Under the pieces are notes generated by a model that was not told the DNA's origin, made no database searches, and saw nothing but the letters and a program-made list of their open reading frames with translations. From an uncultured Selenomonadaceae bacterium (GTDB lineage Bacteria > Bacillota > Negativicutes > Selenomonadales > Selenomonadaceae), in contig CAJOPK010000026.1 in assembly GCA_905236255.1 (NCBI GenBank), positions 1 to 5,939 on the forward strand: a DNA stretch of 5,939 nucleotides, in the 5' to 3' direction. A program made the translations under genes and the position numbers. This document shows positions 1 through 5,408 of this stretch, one piece after another (position 1 is the stretch's first letter; every line of letters starts with the position of its first letter).

Positions 1-600
1 ATAATGCGCCGCCGCAAGTTTCCAGCCGGCATCTTCAACAAATCGCTCGTCAATCCTTAAATTTGTGGTCATGACTTCCCCGCATTTGGGACAGCGCGGA
101 AAATATTCTTCCGGAACTTTCATATCTTTTTGAACTTCAAGCATTTTACGAACCTGCGCTTCGTTGTCATAAGTCATATTGTGACAGGGGACGGAACACT
201 GAAAAAGTCCGTAATCTCCCTGAGTGTAAAAAAGTCTTGATTTGTCAAAACCGTTTGCCTGAAAAAGATGATCCACATTCGTCGTCAGTACAAAATAATC
301 TTTGCCTTTGACAAGCTCCAAAAGTTTTTTGTGAACGGGACTTTCCGGCTGATCGTAACGATTGCAATAAATATTCCTGCTCCAAAAAGCCCAAAATTCG
401 CCCGGCGTTTCATAAGGATAAAACCCGCCGGAATACATATCGTGAAAGCCGTATTTCTCTTCAAAATCGGAAAAATATTTTTTGAAACGTTCACCGGAAT
501 AATTATATCCCGCCGCAGTCGAAAGTCCCGCACCGGCACCGATTAAAATATTTTTTGCGTTGTGAATCAATTCGGCGGCTTGTTTAATTTCGTCTTTCAA
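1..600 (-). CDS. Class M (SirTM-type) sirtuin, 3'-truncated by window edge
   Basis: The first 200 codons are present; the C-terminus lies beyond the left edge. Seen in the sequence: a Rossmann NAD-binding motif GAGAGLSTAAGYNYSG (residues 21-36), TTNVDHLF (106-113) with the conserved Asn108 and Asp110, and two zinc-knuckle pairs, Cys135/Cys139 and Cys170/Cys173. At the place of the usual sirtuin catalytic His there is Gln127, in YTQGDYG. From family knowledge, this Asn/Gln pair and the YSGERF and QKDMKVP stretches match class M sirtuins such as Streptococcus pyogenes SirTM, which act as protein ADP-ribosyltransferases rather than deacylases. The start is TTG at 598-600, chosen because GAGGTG lies 7 nt upstream and homology starts at once. 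It sits 18 nt after gltX, so it is probably co-transcribed. The usual SirTM partners (macrodomain protein, GcvH-L, LplA2) are not in the window; they could follow to the left. The family call is firm; the ADP-ribosyltransferase activity is inferred. Confidence 0.88.
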   Translation of the reverse strand, partial: MKDEIKQAAELIHNAKNILIGAGAGLSTAAGYNYSGERFKKYFSDFEEKYGFHDMYSGGFYPYETPGEFWAFWSRNIYCNRYDQPESPVHKKLLELVKGKDYFVLTTNVDHLFQANGFDKSRLFYTQGDYGLFQCSVPCHNMTYDNEAQVRKMLEVQKDMKVPEEYFPRCPKCGEVMTTNLRIDERFVEDAGWKLAAAHY

Positions 601-607
601 ATTGCAA

Positions 608-613
608 CACCTC
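608..613 (-). promoter_or_regulatory. Ribosome binding site fixing the TTG start of the sirtuin gene
   Basis: GAGGTG on the minus strand lies 7 nt before the TTG codon at 598-600 and 5 nt after the gltX stop codon. There is no in-frame ATG nearby that would keep the N-terminal helix and the NAD-binding loop, so this site decides the start. Confidence 0.7.
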
Positions 614-618
614 AAAAT

Positions 619-2073
619 TTATTGCAAATTTTTAAGCGTGTCGTTCAGTCTTTGCAAAGAAGTTTCTTTGCCGAGCAGATAAAGAATTTCGATGACACCG
701 CCGGGAGTAACTTTTTGCCCGGAAAGACCGATTCTCAAAGGCCACATAATCGTCCCGACTTTCAAGCCGGATTTTTCGGTGAAATCGGAAATTACTTTCG
801 TCAATTCGTCAACATTCCAATTTTCTGCCTTTTCCAAAATCGGAATTGCGCCGGAAATTATTTCTGCGGACTTTTCCGGAGTGATTTTATTTCTCTTGTT
901 TGTGTAAAGTTCAATATCAAAAGCCGGCATAACCTGCAAAAATTTTATCATGTCCGGAATTTCGTTCAATTTTGCAACGCGGGTTTTCAAAAGTCCGGCA
1001 AGATAAATTTTCTTTGAAGTCAAATTTTCGTCAAGCTCACCGAAAAATTTATCGGCACGTTCCGCAAATTCTTCATCGGTCATATTTTTGAAGTATTCGC
1101 CGTTCATCCAGTCAAGTTTGTTGTAATCGAAAACCGCCGGCGACTTGCTCAATCCGTCAAGGCTGAAAATTTTCATCAATTCTTCCATGTTGAAAATTTC
1201 CTGATTGGTGGTTTTCGGATTCCAGCCGAGAAGTGCAACGTAATTCGTAATTGCTTCCGGCAAATATCCCATTTCAATCAGATCATTAAATCCGGTTGCT
1301 CCGTGACGTTTGCTGAGTTTTGAAACCGTACCGTCTGCAGCCTTACCCATAACCGGCGCAAGGTGAATGAAAGTCGGAAGTTCCCAGCCGAAAAATTCAT
1401 AAAGCAAAACGTGTTTCGGCGTGGAAGTGATAAATTCCGTGCCGCGAATTATGTGACTTATTTCCATAAGGTGATCGTCAATTACGTTTGCAAAGTTGTA
1501 AGTCGGCATGCCGTCGCGTTTCAAAAGAACCTGATCTTCAAGTTCCGTGTTTGAAATTGTGATGTTGCCGTGAAGAACGTCAAAAAAAGTCGTTTCGCCG
1601 GCAAGCGGCATTTTCTGGCGAATTACATAGGGCTTGCCTTCAGCAAGATTTTTTTCGATTTCTTCCGGCGAAAGATCCCGACAATGCCGATTGTACCCGC
1701 CGAATTTTTTCTCTTCGCCGGGATTTTCTTCAGGCTCTTCATTATCGCAAAAACAGCGGTAAGCATGTCCGGTTTCTATCAATTTTTCGGCGTATTTTTT
1801 ATAAATTTCCATGCGCTCACTCTGAACGTAAGGCGCAAAATTTCCGCCCTGATGAGGACCTTCGTCCGGAATAATTTTTGCTGCGGCAAGAGTCCTCTCG
1901 ATAAAATCGACGGCATCGGCAACATAACGGGCGCGATCCGTGTCCTCAATTCTCAAAATAAAATCCCCGCCGGAAGATTTTGCAAAAAGATAAGCATACA
2001 GCGCGGTACGCAAATTTCCTATGTGCATATATCCCGTCGGACTGGGTGCAAAACGTGTGCGAATCCTGTTCAA
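619..2073 (-). CDS. gltX: Glutamyl-tRNA synthetase (class I)
   Basis: This cytosolic enzyme charges tRNA-Glu, and in organisms without GlnRS also tRNA-Gln, with glutamate using ATP. The protein has 484 residues with the chosen start, a normal length for bacterial GluRS. It starts with RTRFAPSPTGYMHIGN, containing the HIGH-type signature (His17-Asn20), followed by RIEDTD (41-46). The KMSKS-type loop is KLSKRHGA at 252-259, and ITSTPKHVLLYEFFGW is the expected Firmicutes-type Rossmann segment. Cys107, Cys109 and Cys131 look like the zinc-site cysteines; the fourth ligand is unclear. The helical anticodon-binding domain fills roughly residues 320-484. The start is TTG at 2071-2073, with GGAGGG 7 nt upstream; an upstream TTG at 2095-2097 would add eight unconserved residues and put the ribosome binding site inside the gene. 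It lies 32 nt behind the IMP cyclohydrolase gene. Whether it is discriminating cannot be decided here, but gatCA nearby makes a non-discriminating enzyme plausible. Confidence 0.97.
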   Translation of the reverse strand: MNRIRTRFAPSPTGYMHIGNLRTALYAYLFAKSSGGDFILRIEDTDRARYVADAVDFIERTLAAAKIIPDEGPHQGGNFAPYVQSERMEIYKKYAEKLIETGHAYRCFCDNEEPEENPGEEKKFGGYNRHCRDLSPEEIEKNLAEGKPYVIRQKMPLAGETTFFDVLHGNITISNTELEDQVLLKRDGMPTYNFANVIDDHLMEISHIIRGTEFITSTPKHVLLYEFFGWELPTFIHLAPVMGKAADGTVSKLSKRHGATGFNDLIEMGYLPEAITNYVALLGWNPKTTNQEIFNMEELMKIFSLDGLSKSPAVFDYNKLDWMNGEYFKNMTDEEFAERADKFFGELDENLTSKKIYLAGLLKTRVAKLNEIPDMIKFLQVMPAFDIELYTNKRNKITPEKSAEIISGAIPILEKAENWNVDELTKVISDFTEKSGLKVGTIMWPLRIGLSGQKVTPGGVIEILYLLGKETSLQRLNDTLKNLQ

Positions 2074-2080
2074 AAAATTT

Positions 2081-2086
2081 CCCTCC
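2081..2086 (-). promoter_or_regulatory. Ribosome binding site deciding the gltX start
   Basis: GGAGGG on the minus strand is a strong Shine-Dalgarno with 7 nt to the TTG at 2071-2073. It argues against the in-frame TTG 24 nt further upstream, which would place this site within the coding region. Confidence 0.8.
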
Positions 2087-2105
2087 AAATATTTCAAAGA
2101 TCGTT

Positions 2106-2693
2106 TCAGCCATTCAAATAATTTGCAATAGCCGTGTCATAATCGGCGGTATGTGCAAAGGCTTCCGCCGCCAATTTTTTGCGCGTGTCGTAATCGACTT
2201 CTCCGGTTTCGGCAACCATTTTTGCAATTTCGTCGTAACGATCCGGATTTGTAACGACCGTGACAAATTTAAAATTCTTTGCCGCCGCCCGAATCATTGC
2301 CGGCCCGCCGATGTCGATATTTTCGACGGCTTCAGCCAAAGTAACATTCGGCTTTTTTATTGTCGATTTGAACGGATAAAGATTCACAACGACCATATCG
2401 ATGGGTTTAATGTCGTACTCTTCCATCTGTTTCAGATGTTCCGGATTGTCGCGAACGGCAAGGATACCGCCGTGAATTTTCGGGTTGAGAGTTTTTACTC
2501 TGCCGTCCATAATCTCCGGAAAACCGGTTACGTCGCTGACGTAAGTAACCGGAATACCCGCCGCCCGAATTGCCTTCATCGTGCCGCCGGTGCTGATAAT
2601 TTCAACGCCGGCTTTGCTCAATTTTTTTGCAAGTTCGACCGCGCCCATTTTGTTTGAAACGCTTATCAATGCGCGTTTGATTTTGAGTTCCAT
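2106..2693 (-). CDS. purH: Stand-alone IMP cyclohydrolase (N-terminal domain of PurH only)
   Basis: The 195-residue protein matches the IMP cyclohydrolase (MGS-like) half of bifunctional PurH, which closes FAICAR to IMP in the last step of purine synthesis. Motifs in order: SVSNK (11-15), STGGT (34-38), [19 protein letters not shown] (58-76), NLYPF (104-108), [17 protein letters not shown] (124-140), and a final [18 protein letters not shown]. Residues Lys67, Tyr106, Asp127 and Lys139 correspond to the active-site Lys, Tyr, Asp and Lys known from avian ATIC. PurH is normally about 510 residues; the AICAR transformylase half is absent. The frame closes with TGA at the domain boundary, and gltX follows after 32 nt with no leftover transformylase sequence, so this looks like a true single-domain gene, not a frameshift. 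Asn70 replaces the His of the usual TLHPK. The ATG start has a G-rich site (GAGGGGG, overlapping the birA stop) 8 nt upstream. The symbol purH applies only to this half of the protein. Confidence 0.93.
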   Translation of the reverse strand: MELKIKRALISVSNKMGAVELAKKLSKAGVEIISTGGTMKAIRAAGIPVTYVSDVTGFPEIMDGRVKTLNPKIHGGILAVRDNPEHLKQMEEYDIKPIDMVVVNLYPFKSTIKKPNVTLAEAVENIDIGGPAMIRAAAKNFKFVTVVTNPDRYDEIAKMVAETGEVDYDTRKKLAAEAFAHTADYDTAIANYLNG

Positions 2694-2706
2694 AATTTTT
2701 TCCCCC

Positions 2707-3687
2707 TCATTTCGTCCTTATTGAAACGTCGCCGGCGTAAACCGTCCGCCGCCCTTCCGGAGTATCGACGACAAGCGCGCCGTCCGAATCAATGTCAACC
2801 GCAACGCCTTCAAAAGTTTCTCCGTTTTCCGCAGAAATTACGCGAATATTTTTTCCGAGAGTTATGTTGTATTTCCGCCAAAGTTTTAAAACGTCGTCAA
2901 AACCGTTTTTCAAAATTTCAATGTAAAGTTTGTCAAATTCTTCCAAAACAGCCCGGAAAAATTCAATTCGGGAAATTTCTTTTCCGGCAACTTCCGAAAG
3001 TGATGCGGCAATATCCCGGATCTCCGGAGGGAACTCTTCCCGGCTTATGTTTACGTTAATTCCCATACCGATAACGAGATAATTTATCCGAGAAATTTCG
3101 CCGCTCATTTCGGTCAAAATGCCGACAATCTTCCTGCCGTCGTGCATTATGTCATTCGGCCATTTTATTTGCGCCTTCAAATTAAATTTGTCCATAGCCC
3201 TTGCAACGGCAACCGCCGCCGTCAAAGTTGCTTTCGGTGCATCTTTCGGCAAAAAATTCGGGTGCAACAAAAGGGAAAACCAAATTCCCTTTCCGTTCGG
3301 CGAAAAAAAACTTCTGTCCAGCCGACCTTTGCCGCCGGTCTGTTCTTCCGCAACAATTATTGTCCCGTCCGGATATTTTGACGCAAGACTTTTCGCGACT
3401 CCGTTTGTCGAATCGACCGACTCAAAATGCCGGATTTTGTTTTCGTCCGTTCCGATAATTTTCGTGTCGAGTCCGGGAAGAATTTCGGCGGGCAAAAGTT
3501 TCTCCGTCAATCCCCGCAAACTGTAACCGGATTTTTCCCGGCTTTCAATGTCATAACCGAGAGTGCGAAGTTTTTTGATATGTTTCCAGACGGCCGTGCG
3601 GGTTATCCCGAGTTTTTCGGCAATACCGGCACCGGATACAAATTCTCCTTTCGCCTCTTTCAAAAATTCAACTGTCTTATTTTGCAT
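2707..3687 (-). CDS. birA: Bifunctional biotin-[acetyl-CoA-carboxylase] ligase / biotin operon repressor
   Basis: BirA makes biotinyl-5'-AMP and transfers biotin to the carrier lysine of biotin-dependent carboxylases or decarboxylases; with its DNA-binding domain it can also repress biotin genes. The 326 residues show a winged helix at about 1-60 ([20 protein letters not shown] as recognition part), the ligase core from about 80 to 265, and a C-terminal SH3-like domain at about 277-326. Ligase motifs are ESVDSTN (89-95), [15 protein letters not shown] (116-130), KWPND (175-179), [10 protein letters not shown] (187-196) and GMGINVN (207-213). Arg122 matches the key E. coli Arg118, while Asp124 stands where E. 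coli GRGRRGR has its last Gly. The ATG start has GAGGAG 5 nt upstream. It lies 20 nt after the asparaginase gene and 13 nt before the cyclohydrolase gene. No biotin synthesis genes are in the window, and I saw no convincing BirA operator. Confidence 0.96.
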   Translation of the reverse strand: MQNKTVEFLKEAKGEFVSGAGIAEKLGITRTAVWKHIKKLRTLGYDIESREKSGYSLRGLTEKLLPAEILPGLDTKIIGTDENKIRHFESVDSTNGVAKSLASKYPDGTIIVAEEQTGGKGRLDRSFFSPNGKGIWFSLLLHPNFLPKDAPKATLTAAVAVARAMDKFNLKAQIKWPNDIMHDGRKIVGILTEMSGEISRINYLVIGMGINVNISREEFPPEIRDIAASLSEVAGKEISRIEFFRAVLEEFDKLYIEILKNGFDDVLKLWRKYNITLGKNIRVISAENGETFEGVAVDIDSDGALVVDTPEGRRTVYAGDVSIRTK

Positions 3688-3707
3688 TTGCGCTCCTCAA
3701 AATTTTC

Positions 3708-4703
3708 TCAAAAACAAGTTTCAATCGTTCCGATAATTTCGCCGCGATGATTTTTCAAGACCGGCGGGAATTTTTCGTCCAAAGCCGCCGCTTCTTCTTT
3801 AGTCAGCAGGTCGAGATATTTCAAAACCGCAATTACCATCGGCGTAATTGCGGCAAAACTTCCGTCCTCAATCTTGAAACTTATTCCGAGATCTCCGTCT
3901 TTGACGGCAAGACAATAAACCGCATCCGATCCGATTTTTGCAATTATTCTTCCTTTCGTGACTTCCGGAACCGCAAGATCTATTCTGCCGGTGCCGGAAA
4001 CGATTTGAGGATATTTGCTCATGGCGTTGCAAATTTTTGTCGCCGCATCTTCATAATCTCCCCAGTTGCCTTTTTGCGGAGTGGAAAGTCGGGCATAAGC
4101 AAGTGCCATGTTGTAAATCGGCAGATAAAAAACCGGAACGCCGCAACCGTCGATACCGATTTCAAGTTTGTCCTCCGGAACTTTCGATGCCATCGCAACG
4201 TGTTTGAAAATAAGTTTTTGCGCCTCATGATCCGGTTGAGTGTAGCCTTCTGTCGGAACGCCGAGCATCATAGCCAACGCCAAAATTTGAGAATGTTTTC
4301 CGGAGCAGGCATTGTGAACCGGCAAAACTTTTTCGCCGGCGGCAATAATTTTTTTGTAAGCCTTGCCGCTCATCGGGCGAACAATACCACATTCGAGATA
4401 AGATTCGTCCAATCCGAGCTTCGCCAAAATTCCCCTGACAAGTGCGACGTGATTTTCCTCTCCGCTGTGGGAAGATACCAAAAGTGCAAGTTCTTCTTCG
4501 GTAATGTTATATTTTTCAAGTCCGCCGTTTTTGACGAAGGGCAAGGCTTGAAAGGGTTTTGCCGCCGAACGCCAGAACATTGTAAGTTGAGGATTTCCGA
4601 CGGAGCCGACGATTTCGCCGGAAGTATTTACGGCAACCATATCGCCGCGATGAATATTTTCGACGTGTCCGCCGCGTGTATAATGCAATACTATTTCACT
4701 CAT
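3708..4703 (-). CDS. L-asparaginase II, Rhizobium etli AnsA/ReAV type (Pfam asparaginase_II family)
   Basis: The protein has 331 residues, the usual size, and no signal peptide or membrane segment, so it is probably cytosolic; it would hydrolyse L-asparagine to aspartate and ammonia. It belongs to the zinc-containing Rhizobium class, unrelated to E. coli AnsA/AnsB. Visible motifs: WRSAAKPFQALP (44-55) with Ser46 and Lys49, SSHSGE (77-82) with Ser78, HNACSGKH (130-137) with Cys133 and Lys136, and GIDGCGVP (183-190) with Cys187. These line up, at a constant offset of two, with the Ser48/Lys51/Ser80 catalytic residues and the Cys135/Lys138/Cys189 zinc site described for ReAV. Lys256 in AKIGSD is a likely second catalytic lysine. 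The ATG start has AAAGGAG 10 nt upstream. It is the first gene of the minus-strand unit and divergent from gatC. Substrate preference (Asn versus Gln or another amide) is inferred from family only. Confidence 0.92.
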   Translation of the reverse strand: MSEIVLHYTRGGHVENIHRGDMVAVNTSGEIVGSVGNPQLTMFWRSAAKPFQALPFVKNGGLEKYNITEEELALLVSSHSGEENHVALVRGILAKLGLDESYLECGIVRPMSGKAYKKIIAAGEKVLPVHNACSGKHSQILALAMMLGVPTEGYTQPDHEAQKLIFKHVAMASKVPEDKLEIGIDGCGVPVFYLPIYNMALAYARLSTPQKGNWGDYEDAATKICNAMSKYPQIVSGTGRIDLAVPEVTKGRIIAKIGSDAVYCLAVKDGDLGISFKIEDGSFAAITPMVIAVLKYLDLLTKEEAAALDEKFPPVLKNHRGEIIGTIETCF

Positions 4704-4728
4704 AAAATTTTCTCTCCTTTATCCGAAG

Positions 4729-4750
4729 TGCCGGCTTTTTTTGCCGGGCA
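4729..4750 (-). other. GC-rich hairpin in the asparaginase leader
   Basis: CCGGC (4731-4735) and GCCGG (4743-4747) form a 5-bp stem closing a run of seven T (A in the minus-strand RNA); two more pairs (4729/4750, 4730/4749) form across a bulged base. It lies 26-47 nt before the asparaginase ATG. No U-run follows the stem on the minus strand, so it is not a standard terminator; a role in leader stability or translation is only a guess. Confidence 0.35.
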
Positions 4751-4843
4751 TTTATCGCAAGCATTTTGTTTTACGAATCACCTGCAGAAAAGTTATTTTG
4801 TTTTTTCTGCCAACATTGAAATTCCCCTGCAAGAAAATCACCG

Positions 4844-4872
4844 ATTATAATATTCCCGGTTCTTGATTTGAT
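4844..4872 (-). promoter_or_regulatory. Candidate promoter of the asparaginase-birA-purH-gltX-sirtuin operon
   Basis: On the minus strand a perfect TATAAT lies at 4849-4844. With a 17-nt spacer the -35 would be ATCAAA (4872-4867), only three of six matches to TTGACA. Transcription would begin near 4837, giving a leader of about 134 nt. The -35 borders the left arm of the TGACGG inverted repeat. The weak -35 could mean that an activator is needed, or that the call is wrong. Confidence 0.4.
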
Positions 4873-4921
4873 TTCCGTCAGCAAAAATTTGACGGTTCAT
4901 TTTCTCAAAGTTTGACGGAAA
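4872..4921. repeat. Inverted and direct TGACGG repeats between divergent promoters (possible operator)
   Basis: TTTCCGTCA (4872-4880) and TGACGGAAA (4913-4921) are perfect reverse complements, nine bases each. A third copy, TTTGACGG at 4888-4895, repeats the TTTGACGG at 4911-4918. The right arm overlaps the -35 of the gatC promoter and the left arm touches the candidate -35 of the asparaginase operon. The arm centres are about 41 nt apart, close to four helical turns. The repeats are seen directly; a role as binding sites of a shared regulator is inferred. Confidence 0.5.
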
Positions 4922-4940
4922 AATAATTTTCATTTATAAT
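4912..4940 (+). promoter_or_regulatory. Strong sigma-70-type promoter for gatCA
   Basis: TTGACG (4912-4917) and TATAAT (4935-4940) are separated by 17 nt: five of six -35 matches and a perfect -10. The expected start of transcription is near 4947, giving a gatC leader of about 159 nt. It faces gatC, and no other equally good promoter was found before that gene. Confidence 0.8.
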
Positions 4941-4999
4941 GACCGGCGGTGAAAATACGGTCGGTCGGTGCCACAAAATACAAAAAATTGAATTGAAAC

Positions 5000-5039
5000 G
5001 TTGCAATTTGAGTCGAAGGGTCGGTCATATTTTTGCAAC
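5000..5039 (+). repeat. Inverted repeat GTTGCAA/TTGCAAC in the gatC leader
   Basis: GTTGCAA (5000-5006) and TTGCAAC (5033-5039) are perfect 7-base inverted repeats around 26 nt, within the predicted 5' leader of gatC. They could form the base of an RNA hairpin or a split protein site. No T-box motif (GGGTGGNACCGCG-like) or U-run terminator is seen, so an attenuator is not supported. Confidence 0.35.
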
Positions 5040-5056
5040 AGCGTGTTGACAAAATC

Positions 5057-5089
5057 TATCGTAAATGACAAATTTTCAAAATTTCGATA
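5057..5089 (+). repeat. Nested AT-rich inverted repeats just before the gatC ribosome binding site
   Basis: TATCG (5057-5061) and CGATA (5085-5089) flank a 15-nt palindrome AAATTTTCAAAATTT (5070-5084). As RNA this could fold immediately upstream of the Shine-Dalgarno at 5091-5097. The AT content makes chance palindromes likely, so functional weight is low. Confidence 0.3.
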
Positions 5090-5090
5090 A

Positions 5091-5097
5091 AGGGAGG
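5091..5097 (+). promoter_or_regulatory. Ribosome binding site fixing the GTG start of gatC
   Basis: AGGGAGG lies 8 nt before the GTG at 5106-5108. No in-frame ATG is available close by, and GatC homology begins right after this codon. Confidence 0.8.
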
Positions 5098-5105
5098 AAT
5101 TTTTT

Positions 5106-5396
5106 GTGAAGGTAACGGAACAGGATATAAAAACCGTTGCAAGTCTTTCGCGTTTGAAAATTCGCGAAGACGAATCCGCACAAGTTATGGAACAACTCGA
5201 CAAATTTTTGAATTACGTCGAAAATCTCCGGTCGGTCGATACTTCAAAAATTGAGCCGACGACTTACGCTTTGCCGATGCAAAATGTTTTTCGCGAAGAT
5301 GTCGTCAAGCCGTCTTTGGACAGAGAACTTGCACTTTCAAATGCACCGCTCAAAGAGGACGGATATTTCAAAGTACCGCGTGTTTTGGAAGAGTAG
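5106..5396 (+). CDS. gatC: Aspartyl/glutamyl-tRNA(Asn/Gln) amidotransferase subunit C
   Basis: GatC is the small subunit that wraps around and stabilises the GatA-GatB interface in the heterotrimer converting Glu-tRNA-Gln (and often Asp-tRNA-Asn) to the amidated form. The 96 residues are the usual size. The N-terminal helices carry the family pattern TEQDIKTVASLSRLKI (residues 4-19), then a helix ending in LNYVENLRSVDTSKIEPTTY (34-53), and the typical extended C-terminus with NVFREDVVKPSL and the final GYFKVPRVLEE. The start is GTG at 5106-5108. It is the first gene behind the strong promoter at 4912-4940, with a long leader, and is followed by gatA after 12 nt; the order gatC-gatA is the common Bacillota arrangement. 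Confidence 0.96.
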   Translation: MKVTEQDIKTVASLSRLKIREDESAQVMEQLDKFLNYVENLRSVDTSKIEPTTYALPMQNVFREDVVKPSLDRELALSNAPLKEDGYFKVPRVLEE

Positions 5397-5399
5397 GAG
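5395..5399 (+). promoter_or_regulatory. Ribosome binding site for the TTG start of gatA, overlapping the gatC stop
   Basis: AGGAG shares bases with the gatC TAG stop and lies 9 nt before the TTG at 5409-5411. The overlap suggests that translation of gatC and gatA is coupled. Confidence 0.7.
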
Positions 5400-5408
5400 T
5401 GATTTGTT

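Larger units (their letters stand above)
4704..5105. promoter_or_regulatory. Divergent intergenic region between the asparaginase operon and gatCA
   Basis: This 402-nt stretch has no convincing gene. From left to right it holds the asparaginase ribosome binding site and leader with a small hairpin (4729-4750), a candidate minus-strand promoter (4844-4872), a cluster of three TGACGG words (4872-4921), a near-consensus plus-strand promoter (4912-4940), and an AT-rich gatC leader with inverted repeats. It is the only sizeable gap in the window and the only place where promoters for both units are expected. Confidence 0.8.

Noticed and set aside
2074..2105. Frameshifted remnant of the PurH transformylase domain after the cyclohydrolase
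   Set aside because: Only 32 nt separate the stop codon from the gltX start, and they consist largely of the gltX ribosome binding site region; there is no room for a remnant.
1980..2657. Open frame of 225 codons on the plus strand across the IMP cyclohydrolase gene
   Set aside because: It is a shadow of the cyclohydrolase and the start of gltX, with low-complexity Cys/Phe/Asn-rich content and no family resemblance.
4808..4813. TTGGCA on the minus strand as an alternative -35 for the asparaginase operon
   Set aside because: At 16-18 nt spacing only T-rich sequence with about two -10 matches is found.
3747..4850. Open frame of 367 codons on the plus strand, antisense to the asparaginase gene
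   Set aside because: No ribosome binding site or recognisable domain; the predicted protein is rich in Phe, Arg and Asn as expected from reading this codon usage backwards, while the opposite strand encodes a clear enzyme with intact motifs.
4949..4996. Possible 15-codon leader peptide starting with GTG at the predicted gatC transcription start
   Set aside because: No Shine-Dalgarno could exist upstream if transcription starts near 4947; no stretch of a regulatory amino acid codon and no following terminator, so attenuation is not supported.
5046..5074. TTGACA at 5046-5051 as a second gatC promoter
   Set aside because: The -35 is perfect, but no hexamer at 16-18 nt spacing matches the -10 in more than three positions. 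The promoter at 4912-4940 is much better.
4947..5105. T-box riboswitch upstream of gatC
   Set aside because: The conserved T-box antiterminator sequence and a following stem with U-run are absent.
4934..5203. Minus-strand open frame of 89 codons overlapping the gatC start
   Set aside because: It begins inside gatC on the opposite strand, has no good ribosome binding site, and its product resembles nothing recognisable.
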